From positions 1 to 64,000 of the forward strand of contig CAXXKB010000003.1 of NCBI GenBank assembly GCA_963668245.2: 64,000 bases of DNA, read 5' to 3'. Both the position numbers and the translations under genes were made by a program. Origin of the DNA: Anoxybacterium sp963668245 (lineage in GTDB: Bacteria > Bacillota > Clostridia > Peptostreptococcales > Anaerovoracaceae). The stretch's first letter is position 1. Every line of letters starts with the position of its first letter. Under the pieces are notes generated by a model, which had not been told where the DNA came from, did not search any database, and saw only the letters and a program-made list of their open reading frames with translations. Below are positions 8,910 to 16,975 of this stretch, piece after piece.

Positions 8910-10763
8910 TCATTTATGATTTAAAAGTTCCAAAGTACCCTCTAAGCCCATCTTGAAAATTGCTTGCAATTTATCTTTTGCTAACTCTTCTTGTAAACTT
9001 ACAATTTGTATTCTTACTTGTTCCTTTTTATAATTATAGGACTGCATAATTTCGTCTTGTAGGTACTTATCAATAAAAGGGATTTTTAGTTCTTTGATTG
9101 CCGTAGGAGATAGTGATAATACAGTTTCACCTTTCATTTTTTGTTTAAGCTGAACTTGACCTATCGGGCTATCTAAATAAAACTTAAGCCAATCTACATT
9201 TATAGAATCATTCACGCGGATTAAAACAAAATTTTGAGATACCAATATATTTTTTATATCTTCTTTAATTACAGCAGTCTTTATATTTTCTCCGCGAGTA
9301 GAGATTAATAAATCACCATTTTGAACAAGGTAGTTATCTATTTTAGTGTTTTCTGGTATATTACTTTGATCCAACTTTGTAAAATCAATTTCTCCTGCAA
9401 CCACATCCGAGATTTTGATTATTCGGTATGAGATTTCCCCTTTATCATGCTTACTAGGTAGATTAACTCCTCGATTTACAGTAGCAATTTTTTGAATTTC
9501 TACGGTTTCTAAAGAATTTAATTTATCAATATCTACGATTACGTCACCCAACTCCTGGTCAGTAATCATTTGTTTTTCTTTCACATACCTCTCTACGGTG
9601 AGGCTACCTTCGATAATTTCATCTTTATTTATAAGTTTTGATTTACCAGGTATTTCGGAATCATTATTGAATAGATCCAGAATAGCGCTTATATCTTTAT
9701 TAGTTAAATTTTTTTGTTTACTGTCAGAAACATAATCTTCCGCATTGATCATCATAATCTTATTTTTGCGATTATTTCTTTTGTTTTTATTTATAATCAG
9801 CATAGCTATGGGAATAGAAGTTGTGGGAAGCAAACCGGAAGAGAGTTTGATTACAGCTTCAAATAAATCTAATTCTATAACCCTCTCCCTTATTGTCTGC
9901 TCTTTCCCCCCTCTGAATAAAGCACCTAAAGGAACTATGAATATGCCCCTTCCATTTTCTTTTAGAGAATTAATCCCATTACTGACAAATGCCCAATCCG
10001 CACGTGATTTGGGTACACTTCCAAACATGAATCGGTTATATGGATCTGTTTCGTAAATCTCTTCTGATATACTCTTCATTCCTATTGGTGCATCGGAATA
10101 TACAACATCAAATTTTTGAAGACTACCGTCTTCTACATATTTTGGATCCCGTAAAACATCCCCAATTTTTATAGTAGTTTTTGTAGCACCGGCTAATATA
10201 ACTCTAATTTGAGCAATTTCACCTGCAAGTGAATATATTTCTTGGCCAAAAATCTTTTGGTTAGGGTTAGTGGTCAGAACGGAAACGATTGCATTTCCAA
10301 ATCCACAGGTAGGGTCTAAAAATGTCTCTTCTTTCTGAACTTCTATTATTTTTAATGCTAATTCATTAATGCTGGAAGGTGTTAAATGTTCACCACCAAT
10401 TTTCCCTATACTATTCTCCGTGGAATGAAAATAGCTTTCCAGAAATTCGCTAGGAGTTAAATTTTTAAATATTTCTAGTGTATAGAATTGAAAGTTTTGC
10501 AAAACCGGATTGGTCATTAATTTTAAAGACCTATTCAATCTATCGAGTAAAGTAGGAAGGTGAAGGTGTAAAGCGTCCGCAGCTTCTTGTGTAGCAGCAT
10601 AGAAATCACTAGGGGTATTATTTCCTGATTGTAAAAGTGTTTGAATTGTATTCGGATTATGAAACTGAACTAATGCAATAGAAGAAATTATGGTAATGTA
10701 ATCACTTGATGGAATTGAGCTACGAAGAGAATCAATAACTCCCCATAATTTTTTTGTATTCAT
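8910..10763 (-). CDS. Methyltransferase-TRD fusion with degenerate catalytic motif
   Basis: The 617-residue protein joins an HsdM-like N6-methyltransferase domain (residues ~1-370) to one HsdS-like target-recognition domain (~400-600, ending in a coiled helix). SAM motif I is present as FLDPTCGFGN (about 149-157). Where motif IV should read NPPF, the protein has SDAP followed by I (about 223-227), so the second Pro and the aromatic residue are lost. It probably binds SAM and DNA but may not methylate. A promoter lies 40 bp upstream and AAGAGG precedes the ATG. It heads the possible operon that continues with the HEPN-like gene and hsdMS. It could be a sensor of methylation state that controls the HEPN-like partner, or a diverged methylase; the sequence alone cannot decide. 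Confidence 0.75.
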   Translation of the reverse strand: MNTKKLWGVIDSLRSSIPSSDYITIISSIALVQFHNPNTIQTLLQSGNNTPSDFYAATQEAADALHLHLPTLLDRLNRSLKLMTNPVLQNFQFYTLEIFKNLTPSEFLESYFHSTENSIGKIGGEHLTPSSINELALKIIEVQKEETFLDPTCGFGNAIVSVLTTNPNQKIFGQEIYSLAGEIAQIRVILAGATKTTIKIGDVLRDPKYVEDGSLQKFDVVYSDAPIGMKSISEEIYETDPYNRFMFGSVPKSRADWAFVSNGINSLKENGRGIFIVPLGALFRGGKEQTIRERVIELDLFEAVIKLSSGLLPTTSIPIAMLIINKNKRNNRKNKIMMINAEDYVSDSKQKNLTNKDISAILDLFNNDSEIPGKSKLINKDEIIEGSLTVERYVKEKQMITDQELGDVIVDIDKLNSLETVEIQKIATVNRGVNLPSKHDKGEISYRIIKISDVVAGEIDFTKLDQSNIPENTKIDNYLVQNGDLLISTRGENIKTAVIKEDIKNILVSQNFVLIRVNDSINVDWLKFYLDSPIGQVQLKQKMKGETVLSLSPTAIKELKIPFIDKYLQDEIMQSYNYKKEQVRIQIVSLQEELAKDKLQAIFKMGLEGTLELLNHK

Positions 10764-10801
10764 ATACGGTACCTCTTCCCTATTATTTTTATCGCAAATA
10801 C

Positions 10802-10830
10802 AATATATTACTTAAAAAGAGTATAGTCAA
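10802..10830 (-). promoter_or_regulatory. Promoter for the methylase-TRD/HEPN operon
   Basis: Read on the minus strand, TTGACT (10825-10830) and TATATT (10802-10807) are separated by 17 bp. This is a near-consensus sigma-A promoter about 40 bp before the methylase-like gene. Confidence 0.75.
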
Positions 10831-10860
10831 TACCTTTTGTTAATATTGTTGATTTTAATG

Positions 10861-10899
10861 AAAAAAACTCCGGATATCCCTTGGGAGATATTAGGAGCC
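10861..10899 (-). terminator. Terminator after the DY-rich membrane protein gene
   Basis: On the minus strand a stem is formed by CTCC, ATATC and CCC paired with GGGATAT and GGAG. A run of seven T follows. It would end transcription from 11.6 kb before the restriction operon promoter. Confidence 0.6.
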
Positions 10900-11140
10900 T
10901 TATGTATTTATATATTATATGTACATTTATAATATAATTAGCCATTTCCGCTGAGGTTTTACATATCATTGTAAGTATCCCTCATAAATCGCACTGCTGG
11001 TGTGGCCGAACCAATAGCAAGTTTATCATAGTGTGAAGGAGTATTATTAAAATCGCGTATCTCGTAATTTAGTTCATTGATAGGGCAGCTGATAGCAATC
11101 GTAATCATAGAGCTAAGAAAATTAATTGGATAAATCCTGC

Positions 11141-11584
11141 CTAATAAGAATCGTATCCGTCGTAGTCATCGTATTCGTCATAATAATCATCTTCGTAGGT
11201 ATCTTCATAGAGTGAGTCTTCCTGATCCCATTCAGCCTCTTCAAATCCATTTTCATAACCTTCTTGATAGGAGTTGTCTAAGCTATCATCACTGAATCCA
11301 TAACTGTCCGTGGCGCCATCTTCATATCCAGCTTGGAATCCTTGCTGATAATCGTTAAGTCCATCATCTATAGTTTGAATATAAGTATCATCTGTATAGT
11401 CTTCCTTGTATGTAGCTTCATCATCATAGTCTTTGTTTTCGAATTCCGTAGATACCGCTGCATCCTTTTGCTGCTGATGTGATGTCCACATATCATTAAT
11501 ATTTAACCCAATCACCCAAATTGGGATTATTAAACTAAGTAAGCAACCTGGAAAACAGCCGCAACCTTTTAGGAAATCTTTCAT
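11141..11584 (-). CDS. Small membrane protein with Asp/Tyr-rich tail
   Basis: I do not recognise this protein. The start at 11584 is preceded by AAGGGAG 7 nt upstream, giving about 147 residues. The N-terminus is a short Cys/Gly segment (GCGCFPG) followed by one hydrophobic stretch (residues ~12-27), so it is probably membrane-anchored. The rest is very acidic and repetitive: two GYxxG-type units (GFQAGYEDGATDS and GYENGFEEAEWD), then a C-terminal run of D, E and Y. Such tails suggest an extracellular or disordered low-complexity region. It is followed by a terminator and forms a single-gene unit. Confidence 0.6.
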   Translation of the reverse strand: MKDFLKGCGCFPGCLLSLIIPIWVIGLNINDMWTSHQQQKDAAVSTEFENKDYDDEATYKEDYTDDTYIQTIDDGLNDYQQGFQAGYEDGATDSYGFSDDSLDNSYQEGYENGFEEAEWDQEDSLYEDTYEDDYYDEYDDYDGYDSY

Positions 11585-11618
11585 ATTTATACTCCCTTTA
11601 GTAGTGTTTTTTTTATGA

Positions 11619-11815
11619 GACTCAATAGTCATCCTGTATTTCACAACAATGAGCTGTTTTTGTACTAAATATTATTTTTTTGAATCAAATCCTCTATGTA
11701 TCTCTTCTTGCACTGTTCGAATAGCTGATATCGTTAATTTATTCATGATTGAATATATGTTTTTCCATTAAAAACAATATTATCAGCGTTATAATCACTA
11801 AAAAATATTATCTAT
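11619..11815 (-). pseudogene. Decayed copy of the gene at 14757-15149
   Basis: The DNA from ACTCAATAGT at about 11619 onward matches, with many substitutions and small gaps, the 3' end of the intact gene at 14757-15149. Shared stretches include TTTCACAACAATGAG versus CTCACAACAATGAG, and TATCAGCG followed by TAATCACC. No long reading frame remains. It shows that this accessory block was duplicated and then degraded. Confidence 0.75.
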
Positions 11816-11995
11816 TGTCATCTACGTGACATTCTTATCTTCCATACTTATTAATATAACTAATAATCTTTTCGGCGTCATATTTCAACAATTTTACATT
11901 GGATTTCTATCAAAATTTCAAAGGTTTGATAAAAATTGTTAATGATGCCATCTTTATTTTCTATCTCAGTGTAGGAGTGGATACTCAAGAGTATC

Positions 11996-12088
11996 ATGGC
12001 CAGTTCTTTACCTTCCTGCATTCGTTTCGTACTCAGATCGCACTTAAAGTAGTAATGATTAATCTTCCAATGGACGTGTTTTCAATTT
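11996..12088 (-). pseudogene. Fragment of a serine resolvase gene
   Basis: About 93 bp resemble the middle of the intact resolvase gene (around 17751-17852). Matching blocks are GGCCAGTTCTTT, CAGATC and AATCTTCC followed by TGGACGTGTTTTCAA. The open frame is lost. It is a relic of a second resolvase gene related to the one at 17.6 kb. Confidence 0.7.
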
Positions 12089-12134
12089 CTCTCTTTTTAA
12101 GAATACAGGTTAGAGCTACTCATTTTATATCCAT

Positions 12135-13121
12135 TTATTCCCCGACTTGTCCATCCCCGTCTCGGTCATCCATATACGGATATAACCAATGATTACTATA
12201 AATTGGCATGGCGTACCCCGCATTTTTCACTTCTTGGATTGTGACTTGACCATTGCCGTTCGTATCTACTGCAGCTACATCGCCTCCTGTTGTCTGGGTG
12301 GGTGCAACGAATGCTGCCGTACCGGAAGTTTCAGAAGGTGAGCTATCCCCTCCCGTTAATCCTTGTGCGGCATTATATTCATCCGGGTTAACGTTTTGGA
12401 ACTCATCAACTACTTGATATCCATTGATCGTATATGTGTACCTATAATGATTCGGAACTTGTGTAGTTGTATCTGGGTAGGTAATGATAGCCTCAAAATT
12501 AGTGGCCCCACCTGCTTGTACGATATTTCGTTCCATATATGCCTGATCCCCATGACGGTTCAGCACACTGTCTTGTGGCGTAATGTTATAGGCATTGGCC
12601 ACACCCCCTAAGGAGTCGGCTATGACATGTCCTTCGTCGAGATTTGCGTTCTCTGTGCCCGGAACTTTTGCTTCGTCATCATAATAGCGTCCTTCAGAAT
12701 TGACTGGTTCAGTGGCATTATCTTGCAAAATAATTTCTGCTGCAACAACTCGAACCAGTTGACCATATTCATTTGTATAGGCCCAATATTCCCTGTCACC
12801 AAAACCGATATCAACGACAACATTTGCTGCACGATATCCTGATAATTCTCCACCGTACACTTCGATTAATGCATAGCCATCATGAGATACAGATGATTGG
12901 GGTTCGGCACTTTCAGAATACGCTAAGGAATCGACTGATTCTGAAGGTAATTTCTCAGTTTCTTTACTTTCTTCCTTATCGGTAGCTACTGAAGCGACTT
13001 CAACGCTAGATTCGATCGAACCGGACGCCATTATTTCTTCAGTTACTGCTTCTGTTGGTGTACAAGCGCTGAGCAACAGCATACTGCTCACAGCACAAAA
13101 TAACTTTCTTCCTTTTATCAT
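12135..13121 (-). CDS. Secreted DNA/RNA non-specific nuclease lipoprotein
   Basis: Predicted lipoprotein nuclease on the cell surface. The start at 13121 has AGGGAG 8 nt upstream and gives 328 residues. A signal peptide ends in the lipobox LLSAC (Cys about residue 19). After a Ser/Glu-rich linker, an EndA/NUC-type domain contains DEGHVIADSLGG, the DxGH catalytic motif, then a conserved NITPQ. The last 50 residues carry two acidic calcium-binding-like loops, DTNGNGQVT and DRDGDGQVGE, reminiscent of an excalibur or EF-hand module. It would degrade extracellular nucleic acid, for nutrition, competence or conjugation-related DNA processing. It appears monocistronic, and the family call is firm. 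Confidence 0.85.
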   Translation of the reverse strand: MIKGRKLFCAVSSMLLLSACTPTEAVTEEIMASGSIESSVEVASVATDKEESKETEKLPSESVDSLAYSESAEPQSSVSHDGYALIEVYGGELSGYRAANVVVDIGFGDREYWAYTNEYGQLVRVVAAEIILQDNATEPVNSEGRYYDDEAKVPGTENANLDEGHVIADSLGGVANAYNITPQDSVLNRHGDQAYMERNIVQAGGATNFEAIITYPDTTTQVPNHYRYTYTINGYQVVDEFQNVNPDEYNAAQGLTGGDSSPSETSGTAAFVAPTQTTGGDVAAVDTNGNGQVTIQEVKNAGYAMPIYSNHWLYPYMDDRDGDGQVGE

Positions 13122-13150
13122 GAGATTCACTCCCTATTTAAGTTGAAATT

Positions 13151-13177
13151 AAAAAGAATCCTATCTTAATAGGATTC
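13151..13177 (-). terminator. Terminator after the DUF6075-like gene
   Basis: GAATCCTAT (13156-13164) pairs perfectly with ATAGGATTC (13169-13177). Read on the minus strand the stem is followed by TTTTT. It closes the small gene at 13238-13573. Confidence 0.75.
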
Positions 13178-13237
13178 CAGATACGGACGTTATAGAAGAG
13201 CATACGCCGATAGCATAGGATTTAATAAATTCTTGTT

Positions 13238-13573
13238 CTATTCTTCCTTGTTGAAGCGGATTTTTATTGCTTGGATCACTAAGTCGAAGTTTTCGTCGTC
13301 AAGACCAGCGAAGGTATCACATATATCTGCTTTGTAGTGTCCATTGTATAAGTTAAACGCCGCCATAACTAATTTGCGTGAACTGCTGCTTAAGTCCACT
13401 TCTCCATTTTCTAGGGATTCTGGTTTAATAGAGTGTTCCTTAAAATCATATAGGTGCGTCACTTTTCTGAATAAGTCGCCAGTTGAGAAGATAAGAAGTA
13501 AAGCTTTGCGCTCGACGTCGGTCTCTGCAGTCTTGTCCTTAATAAGTAGCTCTGTGTAATTGTCCGTGTACAT
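13238..13573 (-). CDS. Small conserved protein (DUF6075-like)
   Basis: A 111-residue soluble protein with no signal or membrane segment. It resembles what I recall of the DUF6075 family, in particular the run ERKALLLIFSTGDLF, a KPESLENG segment and a SSSRKLVMAAFNLYNG segment. No biochemical role is known to me. AGGGAGGGG lies 6 nt before the ATG and a terminator follows, so it is a single-gene unit. Its neighbours are two lipoprotein genes. The family assignment is from memory and moderate. Confidence 0.6.
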   Translation of the reverse strand: MYTDNYTELLIKDKTAETDVERKALLLIFSTGDLFRKVTHLYDFKEHSIKPESLENGEVDLSSSSRKLVMAAFNLYNGHYKADICDTFAGLDDENFDLVIQAIKIRFNKEE

Positions 13574-13660
13574 GTTTTCCCCTCCCTAATTTTCATAGAT
13601 TTGATAGTCATCTTCCACCAGAGATACTGTCATTTCTTTGTATTCTAAAACTGGATAGTC

Positions 13661-14695
13661 TTATTGGTAGATAAAATCAACACTTTCAATTTTATTAATT
13701 ACATTAGTGTCGTCACCCGGATCAACATAAACCGTTTGAGCCGTATCCAATATCTCTTGTGTGAGCGCACGATAACCTTCTGGGGACTGGTCACTCTGAT
13801 GCCAATGTGATGGAACTGGATAAATTGTAATTGTACCATCTCCATTCGAAGAATAAGTTATAGAACCAGAAGCTGAATAATCACCGAATAATATTGTTAC
13901 ATCGTTGGGATATTCCTCAGAACCACTACTATAGGTTGAAATAGGCGTACCCGCAGGTTCGTGTGCTATATAAATAACTGATGAATTAGGATCTATAGCA
14001 CCTGTCATAAGTAAAATACGAGCATATTCAACTTGTAAAGAATTATAACTTTCTAAAGGATTATAATTTTCTAAAGAAGTTAAGCTATTCTCCTCTTGTA
14101 CCGGTGCTTCCTTAATGGTGGTTTCGATTATTTTTTCATATTTAGAACCATTGTCTATTTCAGTAGTATTCAAATCTCTCAAATAATGGGGTTTCCCCGG
14201 GTAAATCAACTGAACAGCAACAACAACTTCTACAGTTGCGCCAGGCTTAATATTTTTTTCTGCCATGTCAACCGCTTCACGGTTACTATAATCCAGGGGT
14301 ATACGGCCATCACTACTTGTAACAGTTTCTAATGTTTCAACGGTTGTATCCGTTTCTTGTTCCCCAACCAGATCTGTAATAAAAGCTTCTCGAGGATTTT
14401 GTTGAGTATCACTTGTATTTGTGTAATTCATCAAAATTGCCATACTTTGCAGATCGCCGACGTGGCTTGTTACTTGTTCAAAGGAAATAAATTCATATGT
14501 TCCCAGCGATCCTACAAAAATGGGACCACTTTCTACTTCCTCAACAATGCTACTACTTTCTGCTACTTCAGTTATACTACTTTCATTAGTAATACTTTCT
14601 GCTAATACGCCTTCTGTTGTAGTTTTATTATTTTTACACGCTCCCATTGTAAACATAATAGTGCCTAATAAAATCACCCTACTCATTTTTTTCAC
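13661..14695 (-). CDS. Lipoprotein with DUF5067-like domain
   Basis: Predicted surface lipoprotein of 344 residues. The N-terminal signal peptide ends in FTMGAC (Cys about residue 20), followed by a Ser/Glu-rich linker. The middle region (about 65-200) contains AILMNYTNTSDTQQNP, which resembles the DUF5067 domain common in lactic acid bacterial lipoproteins. The C-terminal third (about 215-344) contains YARILLMTGAID and a HWHQ motif, like lipoproteins annotated with DUF4767-type domains. GTG at 14695 has GGAG 7 nt upstream; ATG at 14686 is an alternative. Function unknown. Confidence 0.75.
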   Translation of the reverse strand: MKKMSRVILLGTIMFTMGACKNNKTTTEGVLAESITNESSITEVAESSSIVEEVESGPIFVGSLGTYEFISFEQVTSHVGDLQSMAILMNYTNTSDTQQNPREAFITDLVGEQETDTTVETLETVTSSDGRIPLDYSNREAVDMAEKNIKPGATVEVVVAVQLIYPGKPHYLRDLNTTEIDNGSKYEKIIETTIKEAPVQEENSLTSLENYNPLESYNSLQVEYARILLMTGAIDPNSSVIYIAHEPAGTPISTYSSGSEEYPNDVTILFGDYSASGSITYSSNGDGTITIYPVPSHWHQSDQSPEGYRALTQEILDTAQTVYVDPGDDTNVINKIESVDFIYQ

Positions 14696-14756
14696 AATTT
14701 TTCTCCTTTGTCCTCGTCCGCAGGCTTAATTTTGTATAAAGTAGTATTTATAAAAC

Positions 14757-15149
14757 TCAATAGTCGTCCTGTATCTCACAACAATGAGGTATTTTTGCAT
14801 TAATTTCTTGAATCAAAGCTTCTATAGCTCTTTCTGCATTGTTTGTGTAGGTAGGGTTAATGATGGATTCGTAATCAAATATATAGTTTCTACCATCAAA
14901 AACAACAGTATCAGCGTAATAATCACCTAAAAAAATATCTCCTAAATCATCTTTGTCGTACTCTTCGTTTCCATTTTTAACAAGATCATTCATAATCTGA
15001 CTTGCTTCCTGCTCTTTGACAATTTGATGGGGAGACTCCCCTACCCAAATTTCTACAGCCCTGTAGAAATCATTAATGATATTATCTGCGTAAAGAATAT
15101 TCCATAAGGTATTGTAGCTATACATCTGATCGTTGTATTTAACGTCCAT
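14757..15149 (-). CDS. Uncharacterised acidic cytoplasmic protein
   Basis: A 130-residue acidic protein with no signal peptide, membrane segment or recognised domain. AAGGAGG precedes the ATG by about 10 nt. It is rich in D, E, N and Y and ends CCEIQDDY. A decayed second copy of its 3' end lies at 11619-11815, so the gene belongs to a duplicated block. The upstream DNA contains TATAAT on the minus strand near 15197, but no clear -35. Function unknown. Confidence 0.6.
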   Translation of the reverse strand: MDVKYNDQMYSYNTLWNILYADNIINDFYRAVEIWVGESPHQIVKEQEASQIMNDLVKNGNEEYDKDDLGDIFLGDYYADTVVFDGRNYIFDYESIINPTYTNNAERAIEALIQEINAKIPHCCEIQDDY

Positions 15150-15271
15150 CTTGTTATTGCCTCCTTATCACTTTCGAGCTAGATTCTATGCTAGTATTAT
15201 ACCGCATTTTGATAAACAAAATTATCTATAATGAAGAAAGACAGTTTGTTTTAATTATTCAGGATTAGGAG

Positions 15272-15529
15272 TTATTTGGTTGCTAGTTGTCGTAACAAAT
15301 CGTCAATGTGATCGTTTATGACAACCAAACGATTTTTCAGCAACTGGCCTTTTTTGGTCAACGTCAAATTGCCACCCTGGTTCTGGAATAATTTAACCTC
15401 CAGATCAGTTTCGAGATATTGAATATGCTGCGTAATTGCTGGTTTTGACAGGCACAGTTCTTCCTCAACCTTTGCATAGTTTAAGGAATCAGCTAAAACA
15501 AGGAAAGTTTGGTAACGATAGTCAATCAT
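15272..15529 (-). CDS. Stand-alone LysR-type HTH protein (truncated regulator)
   Basis: The 85 residues are a LysR-family winged helix-turn-helix and the start of the linker helix: residues 1-60 match the HTH (AKVEEELCLSKPAITQHIQYL) and 61-85 the linker. The co-inducer-binding domain of about 200 residues is absent. AAAGGGTG precedes the ATG. Either a full regulator was truncated or this is a minimal DNA-binding protein able to compete for operators. No obvious target gene lies divergent to it. The fold call is firm and the role is not. Confidence 0.75.
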   Translation of the reverse strand: MIDYRYQTFLVLADSLNYAKVEEELCLSKPAITQHIQYLETDLEVKLFQNQGGNLTLTKKGQLLKNRLVVINDHIDDLLRQLATK

Positions 15530-15678
15530 GAAATCACCCTTTCGTTTCTTATTGATGGCTTACCGGCAAATCAAATCTGAAATCGCCTCAAAATGCGTTA
15601 TTTCGGACCTGTTTTTACTGAATAGAGGGATAAAGCGTCCTCAAAACCCCTTTTTGTCTGAATCAATGGAAGTATTTC

Positions 15679-16290
15679 TTACTTTACTTTACCCGACGTT
15701 AGATAGTAAAGATAAAGGTTCGCGAAAACATCGGAAAGACTGGCACCTTCAAAATCCATCTCTTTCATGAAATCGGCTAATTCTTTTTTACTGACGATCA
15801 GATTGGCCAGTTTATAATAGTCCCCCAATGGATAGACATAGATGACGTTTTCTGGTGTCTTCCGTCCGAAGGGGTGAAAGAGATTCTTGATCGCAGTTTG
15901 GTAGAAGGGATTGTTCTTCCCAGTGCTGAAATTTCTTGCAGCCATTTCCTTGAAATCCGCTAAATGGATCGGGATACTAGCATTTTTCCTAAAAAGAAAA
16001 AGGTCTCCGGACCCACTCACCATAGCTTTCTCCAACAGATCTTTTATGGCTGCCTGGTAGCCTGCTCGATAGTCATTGGTTATCTGTACGGCGGATTCGG
16101 TGCTTGCAGCTGATTCTTTTTTCCTTGCGATAAATTCATCGAGGTCTGATTGCGCCACCTTATAGCCTGTTTTTCTGGATTCTTGTACAGCTGGTAGGTC
16201 CCCCTGACGGATCCATCGCAAGACCACTTGTCTAGAACTTGTAAGGTCTTCTTTTTCGAGGATGGTGAGCACTTCGGAAACGTTTAACAT
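15679..16290 (-). CDS. Excisionase-type HTH DNA-binding protein
   Basis: The 203-residue protein opens with a MerR/excisionase-like helix-turn-helix (residues ~1-55: VSEVLTILEKEDLTSSRQVV and RWIRQGDLPAVQESRKTGYK). The C-terminal part is uncharacterised. Such proteins occur on Lactobacillales plasmids, where they may control replication or partition genes, but none is adjacent here. AGAGGGGATCC precedes the ATG. A perfect 10-bp inverted repeat 22 bp upstream, with the same GTAAAGTAAAG sequence at the 3' end of the gene, suggests autoregulation. Confidence 0.65.
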   Translation of the reverse strand: MLNVSEVLTILEKEDLTSSRQVVLRWIRQGDLPAVQESRKTGYKVAQSDLDEFIARKKESAASTESAVQITNDYRAGYQAAIKDLLEKAMVSGSGDLFLFRKNASIPIHLADFKEMAARNFSTGKNNPFYQTAIKNLFHPFGRKTPENVIYVYPLGDYYKLANLIVSKKELADFMKEMDFEGASLSDVFANLYLYYLTSGKVK

Positions 16291-16311
16291 GTGGATCCCC
16301 TCTCTTTTATA

Positions 16312-16342
16312 TTTACTTTACTACATTATAAAGTAAAGTAAA
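16312..16342. promoter_or_regulatory. Operator-like inverted repeat upstream of the HTH gene
   Basis: TTTACTTTAC (16312-16321) and GTAAAGTAAA (16333-16342) form a perfect 10-bp inverted repeat with an 11-bp spacer. An inner palindrome starting TTTACTACA and ending AGTAAA resembles the one at 44735-44755 (reverse strand), so one regulator may bind both sites. Confidence 0.6.
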
Positions 16343-16700
16343 GATAAATGAAAGGTAAGCGGCTAATAAAAAGATTTATCTGTCGTTAATAAACAACTGT
16401 CTATTATGAAGATAGAAGAGACGCTCGTAGGTTTTGTAATGTAACTTTTGCGAGTGTTGGAAAAGGAAAAGCAGTGTCCAGAAAATGGTTCATATCTGGA
16501 CACTGCTATTTTGGTATGATTTTTCTCTAAATGATCTGAAACAAGTGTCCATAAACCCGTTACAATTTCTATGTCCAATTAATCGCCATGGATAAAGTTA
16601 TGGGACAATGAAGTAAAAAAAGAAAAGTGATTTCCTCTCCTTCACCTACTGGAAGATTAACGTTTCAAGGCATTCTCTGAAAATCTGTAAATATTCAGCA
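16343..16700. other. Intergenic stretch between HTH gene and zinc-ribbon gene
   Basis: No credible gene. It contains the 12-bp inverted repeat described separately and two further TGTCC-containing words (about 16541 and 16572). The rest is AT-rich and unremarkable. Confidence 0.4.
16471..16506. terminator. Perfect 12-bp inverted repeat, terminator-like
   Basis: GCAGTGTCCAGA (16471-16482) and TCTGGACACTGC (16495-16506) form a perfect stem, with AAAA on the left and TATTTT on the right. It could terminate on both strands. The GTGTCCA motif recurs at about 16541, so an insertion-sequence end relic is an alternative. Confidence 0.55.
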
Positions 16701-16925
16701 CTAAAACAATTTCTTAAAAATTGATCTTAGTAAACCAGAATCATCATCACCCCTATCGTGATATTCCTCATGGCTCTCATAGATATTATCTTTTGAAATG
16801 CTATTTTTAAAACCGCACTCAGTACATTTCCATGTATATTTATGGTCATCAAAATTATTTTGAGAATTCAGATATGCCCCACAACGGTCACACCACCAAT
16901 CGATATCTGGAAATCTTTCTGTCAT
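16701..16925 (-). CDS. Small zinc-ribbon protein
   Basis: The 74-residue protein carries two CxxC knuckles, CDRCGAYL (about residue 12) and CTECGFKN (about residue 34), which would bind one zinc ion. An acidic linker and a basic hydrophobic tail (SIFKKLF) follow. AAGGAG lies 10 nt before the ATG. It could bind nucleic acid or act as a small adaptor; no specific family is recognised. It lies just downstream of an unknown gene at 16976-17299 and may be cotranscribed. Confidence 0.65.
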   Translation of the reverse strand: MTERFPDIDWWCDRCGAYLNSQNNFDDHKYTWKCTECGFKNSISKDNIYESHEEYHDRGDDDSGLLRSIFKKLF

Positions 16926-16975
16926 AGTACATCTCTCCTTACATATCTAAAAATTTTTATAGTTAATTTCAACAT

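Noticed and set aside
8910..10763. Type IIG restriction enzyme
   Set aside because: No PD-(D/E)xK nuclease domain at either end, and the catalytic NPPF is missing.
11899..12192. 97-codon plus-strand frame
   Set aside because: It is antisense to a decayed resolvase fragment, has no ribosome site and no recognisable product.
16363..16578. 71-codon minus-strand frame
   Set aside because: It runs through a perfect inverted repeat that looks like a terminator; no start signals.
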